Shown piece by piece: positions 29,561-39,656 of a stretch of DNA of 64,000 nt; position 1 is the first letter of the stretch; each line of letters begins with the position of its first letter. A model generated the notes under the pieces. The model was given only the letters and a program-made list of their open reading frames with translations, ran no database searches and was not told the origin of the DNA. Position numbers and translations under genes: made by a program. This DNA is from Microbacterium hydrocarbonoxydans (GTDB lineage: Bacteria; Actinomycetota; Actinomycetes; Actinomycetales; Microbacteriaceae): NCBI RefSeq assembly GCF_011752045.1, contig NZ_JAAKXW010000003.1, forward strand, positions 530,610-594,609, given 5' to 3'.

Positions 29561-29884
29561 TCAGCCGATGTAGGCGGCGAGATCCTGCTCGAGGGCGAAC
29601 TTCGGCTTGGCGCCGATGATGGTCGTCTTGACCTCTCCGCCCTGGAAGACCTTCATCGCAGGGATGGAGGTGATCTGGTACTGCATCGCCAGCTGCGGGT
29701 TCTCGTCCACGTTCAGCTTGAGGATGGTGATCTTGTCGGGGTTGTCGGCCTGGATCTCGTCCAGCACGGGCGAGACCATGCGACACGGTCCGCACCACTC
29801 GGCCCAGAAGTCCACCAGCACGGGACCCTCGGCCTTCAGGACGTCCTGCTCCCAGGTCGCCTGGCTCGTCGCCTTTGCACTCAT
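29561..29884 (-). CDS. trxA: thioredoxin
   Basis: 107-residue thioredoxin with the active site WCGPC (Cys31, Cys34) in VLVDFWAEWCGPCRM and the cis-Pro at TSIPAM. AAGGAG precedes the ATG at 29884. It lies 67 bases downstream of trxB, so the reductase and its substrate are co-transcribed, a common actinobacterial arrangement near parAB. Confidence 0.96.
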   Translation of the reverse strand: MSAKATSQATWEQDVLKAEGPVLVDFWAEWCGPCRMVSPVLDEIQADNPDKITILKLNVDENPQLAMQYQITSIPAMKVFQGGEVKTTIIGAKPKFALEQDLAAYIG

Positions 29885-29951
29885 CAGAGTTTCTCCTTGA
29901 TTCGAGGTTCGCCAGCTACAACAGCCGGCGGGAGGAAAGTGTTCCCCGTCG

Positions 29952-30926
29952 TCAGGCGGTGAGGATCTCCGCTGCCTCGGCGGCCGGGACCTCCACCGAG
30001 GCGTCTTCAAGATCCGCGAGGAAGTGCTCGGCGTCGAGGGCCGCGACGGTGCCGGAGCCGGCGGCGGTGATCGCCTGGCGGTAGGTCGGGTCGATGACGT
30101 CACCCGCGGCGAACACGCCGGGGACGGAGGTGCGCGAGGAGCGGCCGTCGACCCGGATGGTGCCCTCCGCCGTCAGCTCGAGCTTGTCGTGCACGAGGTG
30201 CGTGCGCGGGTCGTTGCCGATCGCGACGAACAGGCCGTCGAGAGGGAGGTCGCGCAGCGATCCGTCGACCGTGGAGCGCAGCTGCACGCCGGTCACCGCC
30301 GTGTCACCGAGGATCTCGGCGACCTCGGAGTTCCAGATGAACTCGATCTTCTCGTTCGCGAACGCGCGCTCCTGCATGATCTTCGAGGCGCGCAGGGTGT
30401 CCTTGCGGTGGATGACGTACACCTTCGACGCGAATCGGGTGAGGAAGGTCGCCTCCTCCATCGCCGAGTCGCCGCCGCCGACGACCGCGATGGTCTTCTC
30501 GCGGAAGAAGAAGCCGTCGCAGGTGGCGCACCAGGAGACGCCGTAGCCGGAGAGGCGCTCCTCGCCCTCGATGCCGAGCTTGCGGTAGGCGGAGCCGGTC
30601 GCGTAGATGAGAGTCCGGGCCTCGTGCGTCGCGCCGCTGCCGAGGGTGATCTTCTTGACGGGACCTGCGACGTCGAGCTCGGTGACGTCGTCGTAGACGA
30701 CCTCGGTGCCGAACCTCTCGGCCTGCTCCTGGAACTTGGCCATCAGCTCCGGACCCTGGATGCCCTCGGGGAAGCCGGGGTAGTTCTCCACCTCGGTGGT
30801 GTTCATCAGCTCTCCGCCGACCTCGACCGAGCTCGCGATGAGCAGCGGCTTGAGGTTCGCCCGCGCCGCATAGATGGCGGCGGTGAAACCGGCGGGGCCG
30901 GAGCCGATGATGATGACCTGACGCAT
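29952..30926 (-). CDS. trxB: thioredoxin-disulfide reductase
   Basis: 324-residue NADPH-dependent flavoprotein. The FAD site is IIIGSGPAGFTAAIYAARAN. The redox pair is Cys133-Cys136 in SWCATCDGFF. The NADPH site is VVGGGDSAMEEATFL. The C-terminal FAD motif is VFAAGDVIDPTYRQAITA. The frame continues upstream, but the ATG at 30926 gives the standard N-terminus. It reduces TrxA. Confidence 0.96.
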   Translation of the reverse strand: MRQVIIIGSGPAGFTAAIYAARANLKPLLIASSVEVGGELMNTTEVENYPGFPEGIQGPELMAKFQEQAERFGTEVVYDDVTELDVAGPVKKITLGSGATHEARTLIYATGSAYRKLGIEGEERLSGYGVSWCATCDGFFFREKTIAVVGGGDSAMEEATFLTRFASKVYVIHRKDTLRASKIMQERAFANEKIEFIWNSEVAEILGDTAVTGVQLRSTVDGSLRDLPLDGLFVAIGNDPRTHLVHDKLELTAEGTIRVDGRSSRTSVPGVFAAGDVIDPTYRQAITAAGSGTVAALDAEHFLADLEDASVEVPAAEAAEILTA

Positions 30927-31012
30927 GTGCTCTCTCTCTTCCCTGAAAAGGGGTTCGGCTGCTTCAACCAATGGTAACCGCGGGCCATTCCCGCGCGACG
31001 GCCGGTGACGGA

Positions 31013-32629
31013 TCAGCGTCCGGGGAGGAACCGCCGCACGAGGGCGCCGGCGACCGCGAGCTCGGGGGCGCGCAGGAGAGCGAGGATGCCGAGGTAGACG
31101 ACGACCACGACGGCGGCGACGATCCCCGCGCCGACCGCCCCGAGAACCTGCCCGCTCATGGTCCAGCCCGACGCGCCCCCCAGGAGCAGGAAGACACCCC
31201 AGCCGGCGAGGCCTGCGGGGATGGCTGCGACGGCGAACCGCAGGATCGACCGCATCCAGGTGCGGATCTGCAGGCCGCCGATCTTGCGATGCAGCAGCCA
31301 GGTCGCGACGATCGTCTGCAGGATGCTGGCGATCGACTGCCCGAGCGCGATCGCCGCGGCGAGGGAGGTCAGCGGAAGCACGCCGGCCTCGAGCAGCGCC
31401 CACGCGCCGAGAGCCGTGGCGACGATCACCCCGCACTGGAAGATCGTGAACCAGAACGGCGTGCGGGTGTCGTCGTAGGCGTAGAAGGTGCGCTGCACGA
31501 TGAACAGGATCGTCAGCGGCAGGAGCCCGAGCAGGTAGCAGAGCAGCACGAGAGCGGCCGCCTGCGCGTCATCGGCCGAACGGGTGAAGACGCGGGAGGC
31601 AGGGACCGCGGCGGCGGCGACGGCGGCGATCGAGGCCGCGATGAAGAAGAGCAGGGTGCGGATGCTGCGCGCGATGTCGGCGCGCACCTCGTCGTCGCGC
31701 CCGGCGTGGGCGTGCTCGCTGATCTGCGTGAAGTACGGGGTGCCGATGGACAGCACGATCACCGAGTACGGGAGCATGAAGATCAACCACGCGTTCGCCG
31801 TCACGGTCACCGAGGCGCCGGCGCCGGAGGCCTCGCTGACGATGAAGCCCTGCAGCACTCCTGCGGCGAGGCTGGCGAACGCCATCAGGAAGGTCCAGCC
31901 CGCGAGCCGGCCGACCTGGCCGAGCCCGACGCCGCGCCAGCGGAAGTCGGGCCGCAGGGAGATCCCGGTGCGTCGCCAGAACAGCAGGAGCACCAGGGCC
32001 TGCAGGGCGATTCCGCCCGTCGCGGTGGCACCGAGGACGGTGATCATCTCGGGCGTCCAATCGGCCGCCCGCGTCGACACCGGTCCGAAGAGCGCACCGA
32101 GGGCGAGGAAGCCCGCGATGGACACGATGTTGTTGATCACCGGCGCCCAGGTGAACGGTCCGAAGATGCGGCGGGCGTTCAGCGCCTCGCCGAGGAGCGC
32201 GTAGAGGCCGTAGAGGAGGATCTGCGGGAGGCACCAGTACGCCAGCGCGGTGGCCAGCGCGAGGACGTCCTCTTTCGCCCGCCCGGCGACGAGATGCACC
32301 AGCCAGGGGGCGGCGGCCGTCGCGAGGGCGGTCGTGACGACGAGGACCACGGTGCCCAGCGTGAACAGCTTCGAGATGAAGGCGCTGCCGCCGTCGGCAT
32401 CCGCCGCCGCCTTGACGATCTGCGGCACGATCACGGCGGTGAGGACGCCCACCGAGATGAGCTGGAACACGCTGTTCGGCAGCTGATTGGCGAACGTGAA
32501 CGCGTCGGCGGCCTGCGAGCTCACCGAGCCCAGGACCCCCACGAGCACGATGCTACGCAGGAGTCCGGTGAGTCGCGACACCATCGTGCCGGCGGCCAGG
32601 ACGGCGCTCGCGCGCCCGAGGCTACCCAT
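31013..32629 (-). CDS. murJ: lipid II flippase MurJ
   Basis: 538-residue MviN/MurJ membrane protein with about fourteen helices. The N-terminus LGRASAVLAAGTMVSRLTGLLRSIVLVGVLG carries the family box. It flips the peptidoglycan precursor lipid II. The ATG at 32629 overlaps the stop of the DUF6049-like gene by eight bases. The cytoplasmic kinase-like extension found in mycobacterial MurJ is absent. Confidence 0.93.
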   Translation of the reverse strand: MGSLGRASAVLAAGTMVSRLTGLLRSIVLVGVLGSVSSQAADAFTFANQLPNSVFQLISVGVLTAVIVPQIVKAAADADGGSAFISKLFTLGTVVLVVTTALATAAAPWLVHLVAGRAKEDVLALATALAYWCLPQILLYGLYALLGEALNARRIFGPFTWAPVINNIVSIAGFLALGALFGPVSTRAADWTPEMITVLGATATGGIALQALVLLLFWRRTGISLRPDFRWRGVGLGQVGRLAGWTFLMAFASLAAGVLQGFIVSEASGAGASVTVTANAWLIFMLPYSVIVLSIGTPYFTQISEHAHAGRDDEVRADIARSIRTLLFFIAASIAAVAAAAVPASRVFTRSADDAQAAALVLLCYLLGLLPLTILFIVQRTFYAYDDTRTPFWFTIFQCGVIVATALGAWALLEAGVLPLTSLAAAIALGQSIASILQTIVATWLLHRKIGGLQIRTWMRSILRFAVAAIPAGLAGWGVFLLLGGASGWTMSGQVLGAVGAGIVAAVVVVVYLGILALLRAPELAVAGALVRRFLPGR

Positions 32630-34739
32630 GCGACTCCTCGCCGGTCTCTTCGGCCGTCGCCCCGTCGGCATCCGCTTCCTGCCGCTTGCGGCGCACCGTG
32701 CGGTACACGCCCAGGCCGAGCAGGATCACGATGAGGCTGCCGAAGACGACCAGCCCGATGGTCTCCCACTCGGCGCGGACGGCGACTCGCACGACGTCGT
32801 TCGGCCCGATCGGCACGCCCGTGGAACTGGTCAGAGACAGGCGAAGGTCGACCTCGCCGCTCCCGACGCGCGCCGACACGGGCACCTTCACCCGGGTGTT
32901 CGTGTTACCCGGGATCACGGCCTCGGTCACGCGCTGCACGTCGAGACGGGGGTCGCTGGGGGAGACGTGCAGCAGCACCGTCACCGGCCAGGGAAGGTCG
33001 TTGCGGACCTGGAAGGGGAGGTCGGCGTTCGCCGTGAGCAGCTGGATGGTGCTGGACGGGGGGATGGCGACGGCGTCGAGGATCTCGCGCGTCTCCGCCT
33101 CGTCGGCCGCGACGAACGCGTCGAACTCGGCGTCCGACGGGCCGACGCCGATCGTGCGGAGCAGCTCGATGCGCTCCGGGCTCAGCAGGACCTGGGGATC
33201 CGTGAGGATGCTCGAGAAGCTGACGAGTGTGGTCTCGTCGGCGAGCAGCGACTGCAGGACGGCTGCGCGCGTGGTGTCCGGCTCGGAGGTGAGCGCGGCC
33301 TCTGTCGCCGGGGCGGCGCGCAGAGCGGACAGGCCGAAGCCCGGGCTGTCCGCCGCCTCGATCGCGTCGCGCAGCGCCTCCTCGGTGCGGCTGTCATCCC
33401 GGTCGAGCGCGACGAGGAGCGGAACAGCGGGGGCCGCCTGCTCGGAGAGGTACAGGTGGGCGACGGCTTCGGCGAGGGCCTGCTGGCGTCCGGCGGCGGA
33501 GACCGTGCCGGCGGCGTCGGAGAGAGCGGCCGACGCCGCGGCGTGCGCGATCAGCACGTCGTGCCCGCCGATCGTGGCGTGCCCGCCGGGCGGGCCGCTC
33601 ACGGAGGAGGAAGGCAGGATCGTCGTGGCCTCCCCGCCGAGATAGCCGGCGAATGCCGTGAGGTTCTCGGTGGATACGTCCCCGCGAGGCCAGAGGATGC
33701 CGGTGGTCTCGCCGTCGACGGCGCGGAGCATCGCGTCGTCCGGGAGCTGCGGACCTGCGGTGGGGGCGGGCGAGGGGGTCGACGAGGGCTCCGGAGTGCC
33801 CTCCGGCGCCGCAGCGAACCGTGCCGGGTCGAGGAAGTTCGCGAGAGTCGTGGGCTGCAGCAGCTCGGGCAGTCCGGCCTGCGCCTGGGTGGCGGCATCC
33901 GCGTCGCCGAACTGCAGGGCGAAGCGCTCGTTCGGCAGTGCGTCGAAGCGGCTGAGCCACTCGACGGCGCTGGCGGGAGCCGCCGAGCCGAGCACCCTGA
34001 TCGCCGCGGGGATCGACGGGTCGATCGCGATCACCGCGGAGGTGCCGGCGATCCCGTCCAGCTGCGCGGTGAGCGCGCCGTCGGCCGCGGTGAGGGCGGC
34101 GAGCTCCTCGGCACCGAGCAGGGCCGCCCCGTCGGCGGGCGTCGCGGTGATCGGGACGATCACGGCCACCGGCGTGGTGGACGCCGGCGAGACCACGAGG
34201 ACGCTGGTGGCGGTGATGTCCCGGGAGGCGCGCTCGTCGGCATCACCGCCGGTCGTGTCGCTCAGGGTCGCGCGCAGCGGGTAGACGCCCGGCTGCAGGG
34301 CGGTCAGGGCCTCCTGCGGCACCGGGACGCTCGTCGACCCGGATCCGCCCGCGTCGATCGGCTCAGTGGTCTCGGAGCCGAGCGCATCGAAATCGCCGGT
34401 CGCCTCGCCGTCGCCGAGCCAGGCGGCCAGCGCCGTCTCGTCGGAGAGAGGCGAGTGTCCGATCTCGACGAGCACACGGCCGTCGGACAGATTCGTGGTG
34501 GTGTCGTTGCGCACCGTCACCGCGGCCGTGGTCGAGGAACCCGGAGCGACCGTGCCGGATGCGCCGGCGGAGACGAGCAGCTCGACCGCGCCGTCTTCGG
34601 CATCCCCTTCCGCCGCCATCGCGCCACTCGCGCCGATGCCGGTGCTCCACGCACTCAGAGCGATCGCGAAGACCACGGTCCCGCGGGTGAGGCGCTGCAC
34701 GCGCGCGCGGAAACCGCTCTCGGGGGTGGTCACGGTCAT
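32622..34739 (-). CDS. DUF6049-like secreted membrane-anchored protein
   Basis: 705-residue exported protein. It has an N-terminal signal helix (about 18-43), a long extracytoplasmic Ala/Asp/Thr-rich region with beta-sandwich-like segments, and a C-terminal membrane helix (TIGLVVFGSLIVILLGLGVYR). A short basic-acidic tail follows. It is immediately upstream of murJ and overlaps it, the arrangement known for DUF6049 proteins in actinobacteria. A role in peptidoglycan or envelope assembly is suggested by linkage only. The NUDIX gene often found upstream is not present here. Confidence 0.85.
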   Translation of the reverse strand: MTVTTPESGFRARVQRLTRGTVVFAIALSAWSTGIGASGAMAAEGDAEDGAVELLVSAGASGTVAPGSSTTAAVTVRNDTTTNLSDGRVLVEIGHSPLSDETALAAWLGDGEATGDFDALGSETTEPIDAGGSGSTSVPVPQEALTALQPGVYPLRATLSDTTGGDADERASRDITATSVLVVSPASTTPVAVIVPITATPADGAALLGAEELAALTAADGALTAQLDGIAGTSAVIAIDPSIPAAIRVLGSAAPASAVEWLSRFDALPNERFALQFGDADAATQAQAGLPELLQPTTLANFLDPARFAAAPEGTPEPSSTPSPAPTAGPQLPDDAMLRAVDGETTGILWPRGDVSTENLTAFAGYLGGEATTILPSSSVSGPPGGHATIGGHDVLIAHAAASAALSDAAGTVSAAGRQQALAEAVAHLYLSEQAAPAVPLLVALDRDDSRTEEALRDAIEAADSPGFGLSALRAAPATEAALTSEPDTTRAAVLQSLLADETTLVSFSSILTDPQVLLSPERIELLRTIGVGPSDAEFDAFVAADEAETREILDAVAIPPSSTIQLLTANADLPFQVRNDLPWPVTVLLHVSPSDPRLDVQRVTEAVIPGNTNTRVKVPVSARVGSGEVDLRLSLTSSTGVPIGPNDVVRVAVRAEWETIGLVVFGSLIVILLGLGVYRTVRRKRQEADADGATAEETGEESHG

Positions 34740-34846
34740 CAGAAGTCTTCCTCGAACGCCCGGATGCCGGCTGCTCGTGAGTGTTGACCTTGTGATTCTA
34801 GGTGTCCGGGGAGAGGAGAACCCTGAAGACGCGTAGAGTGACGGCC

Positions 34847-36364
34847 GTGTCCGACGCCCCCGCCCCCGTGCCGGAGCCGCTGCTGTGCAGTGCGCTCGCC
34901 GCTGATCTCGACGCCGCCGACCTCCGATCGGAGCCGCTCCGGCGCCTCTGGGGAGAGGAGGCGGACGACGCTCTCGCCCGCGGCCTGCGGGAGCCGATCC
35001 TGCGAGCGGTCGCCGGCGACGACGGCGTCCTCGCCACCCTCGGACGTCTGCTCGTGCTCGGCATGCCGCAGCCGCGCGACGCCGTGGCCGCGGCGCTGCC
35101 GCGGCTCGGGGTCGACGGCCTGGTCGGACTCGGCCTCGCGGCCGCGGAAGGGGACGCCGTGGTGCCCCGCTCCCTGCTGCGGCCGCAGTCCTTCGTCGAT
35201 GCGGAGGGCATCGGCGAATGGTGGATCGCCAGCGACCTCGACGAAGTCGCCCTCGACGGCCCCCTGCCTGCGGACCACGTCCTCGGCGTCGGCGGCGCCT
35301 CCCGCACGCTCGCCGAGATCGTCATGCCGATCGAGGTGGACCGTGCCCTCGATCTCGGCACCGGCTGCGGCATCCAGGCGCTGCTCGTCGCACGGCACGC
35401 CGGCAGCGTGATCGCGACGGACATCTCCGCGCGGGCCCTCGCCTACGCCGAGCTGAATGCCCGCGTCAACGGCGTCTCGAACATCGAGTTCCGCGAGGGC
35501 AGCATGTTCGAGCCGGTCGCGGGGGAGGCCTTCGATCTCATCGTCTCGAACCCGCCGTTCGTCATCACCCCGCGGGCCGAGGGCGTTCCCGAGTACGAGT
35601 ACCGCGACGGCGGGCTCGTCGGCGACGCGCTCGTCGAGCAGTTCCTCCGCTCCGTGCCCGACTTCCTCACCGCGGGCGGCGCCGCTCAGCTGCTCGGCAA
35701 CTGGGAGTCCCGCGCCGATGGCGCCCGCAGGGCGGGCCTGGACCGCGTCGCCTCCTGGGTTCCCGAGGATCTCGACCTGTGGGTGATCGAGAGGGAGCAG
35801 CTGTCCCCGCTCGCCTACGCCGAACTGTGGATCCGCGACGGCGGCACCACCCCGCGCGACGCCGCCTTCACCCCTCTTCTGTCCGCCTGGCTGGACGACT
35901 TCGCCGCCCGCGGGGTCACCGCGATCGGCTTCGGCTACGTGCTCGTCCGGCGAGGTGCCGGCGCGCCGCTGCGTCGTCTCGAGCGCCTGCCGCAGCCTGT
36001 GTCGAACGTGGGCGGGGCGCTGCGACACGGCCTCGCCGCGCACGACCTGCTCGCCGACGGCATGCCGGCGACCTTGGTCACGGCATCCGACGTCACCGAG
36101 GCGCGCCACCTGCTGCCGGGCAACGACGACCCCAACGTGATCGAGCTGCGGCAGGGCGGGGGCTTCGGTCGGACGATCTCCGTCGACACCGCGCTCGCCG
36201 CCTTCGTCGGGGCCTGCGACGGCGAGCTCACCGTGGTGCAGATCGCGTCCGCCCTCGCCGACATCTTCGAGGTGCCGCTCGCCGACCTGTGGGCCGACCT
36301 GGAGCCGCGCATCCGTCAGCTCGTGCTCGACGGGCTGCTGGTGCCGGCGGAGACTGCCGAGTAG
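34847..36364 (+). CDS. class I SAM-dependent methyltransferase (DUF7059/PrmC-like)
   Basis: 505-residue protein. An N-terminal helical domain (1-140) precedes the methyltransferase core. SAM motif I is ALDLGTGCGIQALLVARHA. The N-methyltransferase motif FDLIVSNPPFVITP resembles glutamine or adenine methyltransferases. The C-terminal 180 residues form a separate domain. The GTG at 34847 is preferred over 34802 because a TAGAGT element sits seven bases upstream. The substrate is unknown. It is divergent from the DUF6049-like gene. Confidence 0.85.
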   Translation: MSDAPAPVPEPLLCSALAADLDAADLRSEPLRRLWGEEADDALARGLREPILRAVAGDDGVLATLGRLLVLGMPQPRDAVAAALPRLGVDGLVGLGLAAAEGDAVVPRSLLRPQSFVDAEGIGEWWIASDLDEVALDGPLPADHVLGVGGASRTLAEIVMPIEVDRALDLGTGCGIQALLVARHAGSVIATDISARALAYAELNARVNGVSNIEFREGSMFEPVAGEAFDLIVSNPPFVITPRAEGVPEYEYRDGGLVGDALVEQFLRSVPDFLTAGGAAQLLGNWESRADGARRAGLDRVASWVPEDLDLWVIEREQLSPLAYAELWIRDGGTTPRDAAFTPLLSAWLDDFAARGVTAIGFGYVLVRRGAGAPLRRLERLPQPVSNVGGALRHGLAAHDLLADGMPATLVTASDVTEARHLLPGNDDPNVIELRQGGGFGRTISVDTALAAFVGACDGELTVVQIASALADIFEVPLADLWADLEPRIRQLVLDGLLVPAETAE

Positions 36365-36516
36365 CCCTGGTCGGGGGGTGCCCGGTCGCAATAGGATCGC
36401 GAACATCGGCCGGGCGGTGGCGACGATGCCATCCGCTGTCTCGTGAACAGCGAGTCGGCCGGTCCCGGTCGGCGACGTCGGCCGAGCATCCATACCCACT
36501 CGAACGGAGACAGGGA

Positions 36517-37962
36517 ATGAATCGCAAGGTGATCGGGACGGCATGTGCCGCCGCCCTCGCCATCGGACTGCTGAGCGGGGCCGGCATCCCGGCCGCGGCG
36601 GCAGGTCCGGAGCACAGTTATCTCGTGGTCGGCCAGAACGGCGCCAGCACGGCGCGCGCGCAGGAGCGCGTCGCGGCGGCCGGTGGCACCGTGGTCGCCG
36701 CCTACGACCAGATCGGCGTCCTCGTCGTGAGATCCTCGGCCGCGGACTTCGCGTCGCGCGTCGGCGGCGGCCTGCAGGTCGCGTCGACCGAGGGCCTCGG
36801 CACGACGCTCATCGACGACGAGGCATCCGTCGCCGTCGAATCCGCCACCGTCGAGGCGAGCGGCGACCCGACGGGCGAGCCGCTGTGGGCCCAGCAGTGG
36901 GACATGGCCCAGATCGACGTGGCCGAGGCGCACGCGGTCACGACCGGCGATTCCTCGGTCGTCGTCGGAGTGCTCGACTCGGGCATCTCCTCGACCCACC
37001 CGGACCTCGCGTCTCAGATCGCCTTCGACCAGAGCGCCTCGTGCCTCGGCGGCGTCGTCGACACCAGCGAGGCGGCGTGGAACCCGACCACCTCCGACCA
37101 CGGCACGCACGTCGCCGGCACCATCGCCGCGGCCATCAACGGCGTCGGCATCGCGGGTGTCGCGCCCGGGGTGAAGGTCGCCTCGGTGAAGGTCGTGAAC
37201 GACGACGGCTTCATCTATCCGGAGGCCGCCGTCTGCGGGTTCCTCTGGGCGGCCGACCACGGGATGCCGGTGACGAACAACAGCTACTTCATCGACCCGT
37301 GGGAGTTCAACTGCGTGAACGACCCGCGCCAGCGGCCCGTGTGGGAGGCCGTGCAGCGCGCGATCCGCTACTCGGCGGAGAAGGGCACTCTGAACGTCGC
37401 CTCGGCGGGCAACAGCAACGTCGACCTGCAGCACAAGTTCGTGGACTCCGGAAGCCCGAACGACGGCAGCTACCCCGTCGAGGACCGCACCATCACGGGC
37501 GCCTGCCGCGATCTGCCCGCTGAGGCGCCCGGGGTCGTGACGGTCTCGGCCGTCGGCCCGACCGAGCAGAAGAGCTACTACTCCTCCTACGGCCAGGGCG
37601 TCGTCGACGTGACGGCACCCGGTGGCGACACCCGCTTCCGCACCGGCGGCGCCTCGTCGACGATCACCGACGCGGTGCTCTCGACGACCTGGAGCCCGAC
37701 GACGGGCGACGGCTGGGGCTACAAGCAGGGCACCTCGATGGCGGGGCCGCATGCGGCCGGCGTCGCGGCACTCGCCCTGTCGGCGCACCCCGGCATGAAG
37801 CCCGGTGAGCTCGCCTCGTTCCTCGAGCGCACCGCGACCGCTCTGACGTGCCCCGACGGCGTCTACGAGCCCCGTCCCGGCTGGCCGGCGACCTGCACGG
37901 GGGGCGCGCGCAACGGGTTCTACGGCGCGGGCAACGTCAACGCGTTCAACGTCGTGAAATGA
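36517..37962 (+). CDS. secreted subtilisin-family (S8) serine protease
   Basis: 481-residue exported protease. The signal peptide (about 1-29) ends IPAAAAG. A short propeptide follows with the inhibitor-like YLVVGQNGAST region. The catalytic triad is Asp154 (VLDSGISSTHPDL), His195 (DHGTHVAG) and Ser407 (GTSMAGPHAAGVAAL). The oxyanion region is near NVASAGNSN. No C-terminal anchor is visible, so it is probably released. GGAGACAGGG precedes the ATG. It is monocistronic with its own terminator. Confidence 0.94.
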   Translation: MNRKVIGTACAAALAIGLLSGAGIPAAAAGPEHSYLVVGQNGASTARAQERVAAAGGTVVAAYDQIGVLVVRSSAADFASRVGGGLQVASTEGLGTTLIDDEASVAVESATVEASGDPTGEPLWAQQWDMAQIDVAEAHAVTTGDSSVVVGVLDSGISSTHPDLASQIAFDQSASCLGGVVDTSEAAWNPTTSDHGTHVAGTIAAAINGVGIAGVAPGVKVASVKVVNDDGFIYPEAAVCGFLWAADHGMPVTNNSYFIDPWEFNCVNDPRQRPVWEAVQRAIRYSAEKGTLNVASAGNSNVDLQHKFVDSGSPNDGSYPVEDRTITGACRDLPAEAPGVVTVSAVGPTEQKSYYSSYGQGVVDVTAPGGDTRFRTGGASSTITDAVLSTTWSPTTGDGWGYKQGTSMAGPHAAGVAALALSAHPGMKPGELASFLERTATALTCPDGVYEPRPGWPATCTGGARNGFYGAGNVNAFNVVK

Positions 37963-37977
37963 GGCGATGACGCATCC

Positions 37978-38014
37978 GACCGTGGGGCCGGGTCCTGTAC
38001 CCGGCCTCACGGTC
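37978..38014 (+). terminator. terminator of the subtilase gene
   Basis: A 15-bp stem (37978-37992 with 38000-38014) with one G-U pair and a seven-base loop, 15 bases past the stop. Confidence 0.8.
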
Positions 38015-38074
38015 GGTCCCGGCGCCGCGTCACACCGCGGAATAGCGCCCGGCATCCATGCGTTCGAATAGATC

Positions 38075-39133
38075 ATGAAGGCTTTCGGATTCCTCTCGTT
38101 CGGGCACTACGGCGACGTGCCCGGTTCGGCGACCCGCACCGCGGGGGACATGCTGAACCAGACCATCGCCATCGCCGAGGGCGCCGACGAGATCGGGGTC
38201 AACGGCGCGTACGTGCGCGTGCACCACTGGGCGCGCCAGGCGGCCTCGCCGATGCCGCTGCTGTCGGCGATGGCGGCGAGGACGACCCGGATCGAGGTCG
38301 GCACCGGCGTGATCGACATGCGGTACGAGAACCCGCTGCAGTTCGCCGAGGAGGCCGCGGCGCTCGACCTCATCGCGGGCGGGCGCATCGCGCTCGGCGT
38401 GAGCCGCGGGTCACCCGAGACGGCGCTGCGCGGCTACGAGACGTTCGGGTACGTCGACCAGGAGGATCCGGAGCGCGGCAGCGTGCTCGCCAGGGAGAAG
38501 TTCGACATCTTCCTCGCTGCCATCGAGGGCGAGCGCATCGCCCCCGGCGACCCCCGCATGGTCGGTGCGGGCCGCTACCTCGCGATCGAGCCGCAGTCGC
38601 CGACGCTGCGCGACCACATCTGGTGGGGCGCCGGCTCCCGTGCGACCGCCGAGGAGACCGGCCGCAAGGGGCTCAACATGATGAGCTCCACGCTGCTCAC
38701 CGAGGCCACCGGCCAGCCGTTCCACGAGCTGCAGCGCGAGCAGATCGACCTGTTCCGCGCCGCCTACAAGGAGGCCGGCCACACCGGCAGCCCCCGCGTC
38801 TCGGTCAGCCGCAGCGTCTTCCCGCTGGTGTCCGACATGGACCGCGCGTACTTCGGCCTGCGCAGCGAGGAGAGCGCCGATCAGATCGGCGTCATCGACG
38901 GGTTCCGCTCCACCTTCGGCAAGACCTACGCCGCCGAGCCCGACGTGCTCATCGAGCAGCTGCGCGCCGACGAGGCGGTCATGGCCGCGGACACCCTCAT
39001 GCTCACCATCCCCAATCAGCTCGGCCCGGACTACAACCTGCACGTCCTCGAGTCGTTCGCGAAGCACGTCGCCCCGGCGCTCGGCTGGAAGCCGAACACC
39101 GAGGGGCCGGTGCGGGGCGAGCCCGTCGCCTGA
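38075..39133 (+). CDS. luciferase-like (LLM-class) flavin-dependent oxidoreductase
   Basis: 352-residue bacterial luciferase-family protein. It begins MKAFGFLSFGHYGDV and contains the typical LIAGGRIALGVSRGSPE segment that binds flavin phosphate. It should be an FMNH2- or F420-dependent oxidoreductase; the substrate is unknown. The N-terminal AEGADEIGVNGAYVRVHHW matches the family's early strand-helix. It is monocistronic, between a terminator and a palindromic repeat. Confidence 0.88.
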   Translation: MKAFGFLSFGHYGDVPGSATRTAGDMLNQTIAIAEGADEIGVNGAYVRVHHWARQAASPMPLLSAMAARTTRIEVGTGVIDMRYENPLQFAEEAAALDLIAGGRIALGVSRGSPETALRGYETFGYVDQEDPERGSVLAREKFDIFLAAIEGERIAPGDPRMVGAGRYLAIEPQSPTLRDHIWWGAGSRATAEETGRKGLNMMSSTLLTEATGQPFHELQREQIDLFRAAYKEAGHTGSPRVSVSRSVFPLVSDMDRAYFGLRSEESADQIGVIDGFRSTFGKTYAAEPDVLIEQLRADEAVMAADTLMLTIPNQLGPDYNLHVLESFAKHVAPALGWKPNTEGPVRGEPVA

Positions 39134-39208
39134 CGCGGGCGGTGGGGCGCCGTCGGCCGGGCCGGCGGCCGCATCCGCCCCTTGGTCCGCGCCCTCGTCC
39201 GCACCTGG

Positions 39209-39296
39209 CGTGCGAAAGGTCGGAGTTCCGGCGCGCGACGCCGGTGACGGATGCCGCCGCGCGGCGTGTCGCGCATCCGCTCCGACTTTTCGCACG
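39209..39296. repeat. hairpin element with 54-nt spacer, copy A
   Basis: Arms 39209-39225 and 39280-39296 (17 bases, one mismatch) contain GGTCGGAG / CTCCGAC. They enclose a 54-base GC-rich spacer with its own inner hairpin (GCGCGAC...GTCGCGC). A second copy with the same spacer length is at 59064-59141. Confidence 0.75.
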
Positions 39297-39371
39297 TGCG
39301 GCGCAAGCGCGAGACCCCCGACCGAGGCGGCGGACGACAGGACACGGACACGCCCCCGGTACCGTGGAGAC

Positions 39372-39656
39372 ATGAGCTACCCCGGCGAGTCCACGGTCGA
39401 TGCCCGCGTCCGCGCTGTCGAGCAGGAGTATGCCGCCCGTCAGGCGAGGCTGTTCCTGCGGTTCGCGCTGATCGAGGCCCCGCTGCTGGCGGCCGGGATC
39501 GCCGTCTACGCCTTCGTGGACGCCGACCTCGGACGGGCCGTCCTGGCCGGCATCGCCGTGCTCGGCGGAGTCATCCTTGTGCTTCTCCTCAGAAAGCACA
39601 CGAAGGACCGCGCGGCCGCCGTCGCGCAGGCGCGCGGCGAGAACCCGCTCTTCTGA
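39372..39656 (+). CDS. small two-helix membrane protein
   Basis: 94-residue protein with a charged N-terminus (DARVRAVEQEYAARQARLFLRF). Two transmembrane helices follow (about 33-49 and 53-72), then a basic tail. A TACCGT element six bases before the ATG suggests leaderless expression. No family is recognised. It precedes the CCA-adding enzyme by 139 bases. Confidence 0.75.
   Translation: MSYPGESTVDARVRAVEQEYAARQARLFLRFALIEAPLLAAGIAVYAFVDADLGRAVLAGIAVLGGVILVLLLRKHTKDRAAAVAQARGENPLF

Noticed and set aside
35218..37962. One long fused protein from the methyltransferase region into the subtilase
   Set aside because: The upstream part is a shadow frame of the methyltransferase; a ribosome site and signal peptide start the protease at 36517.
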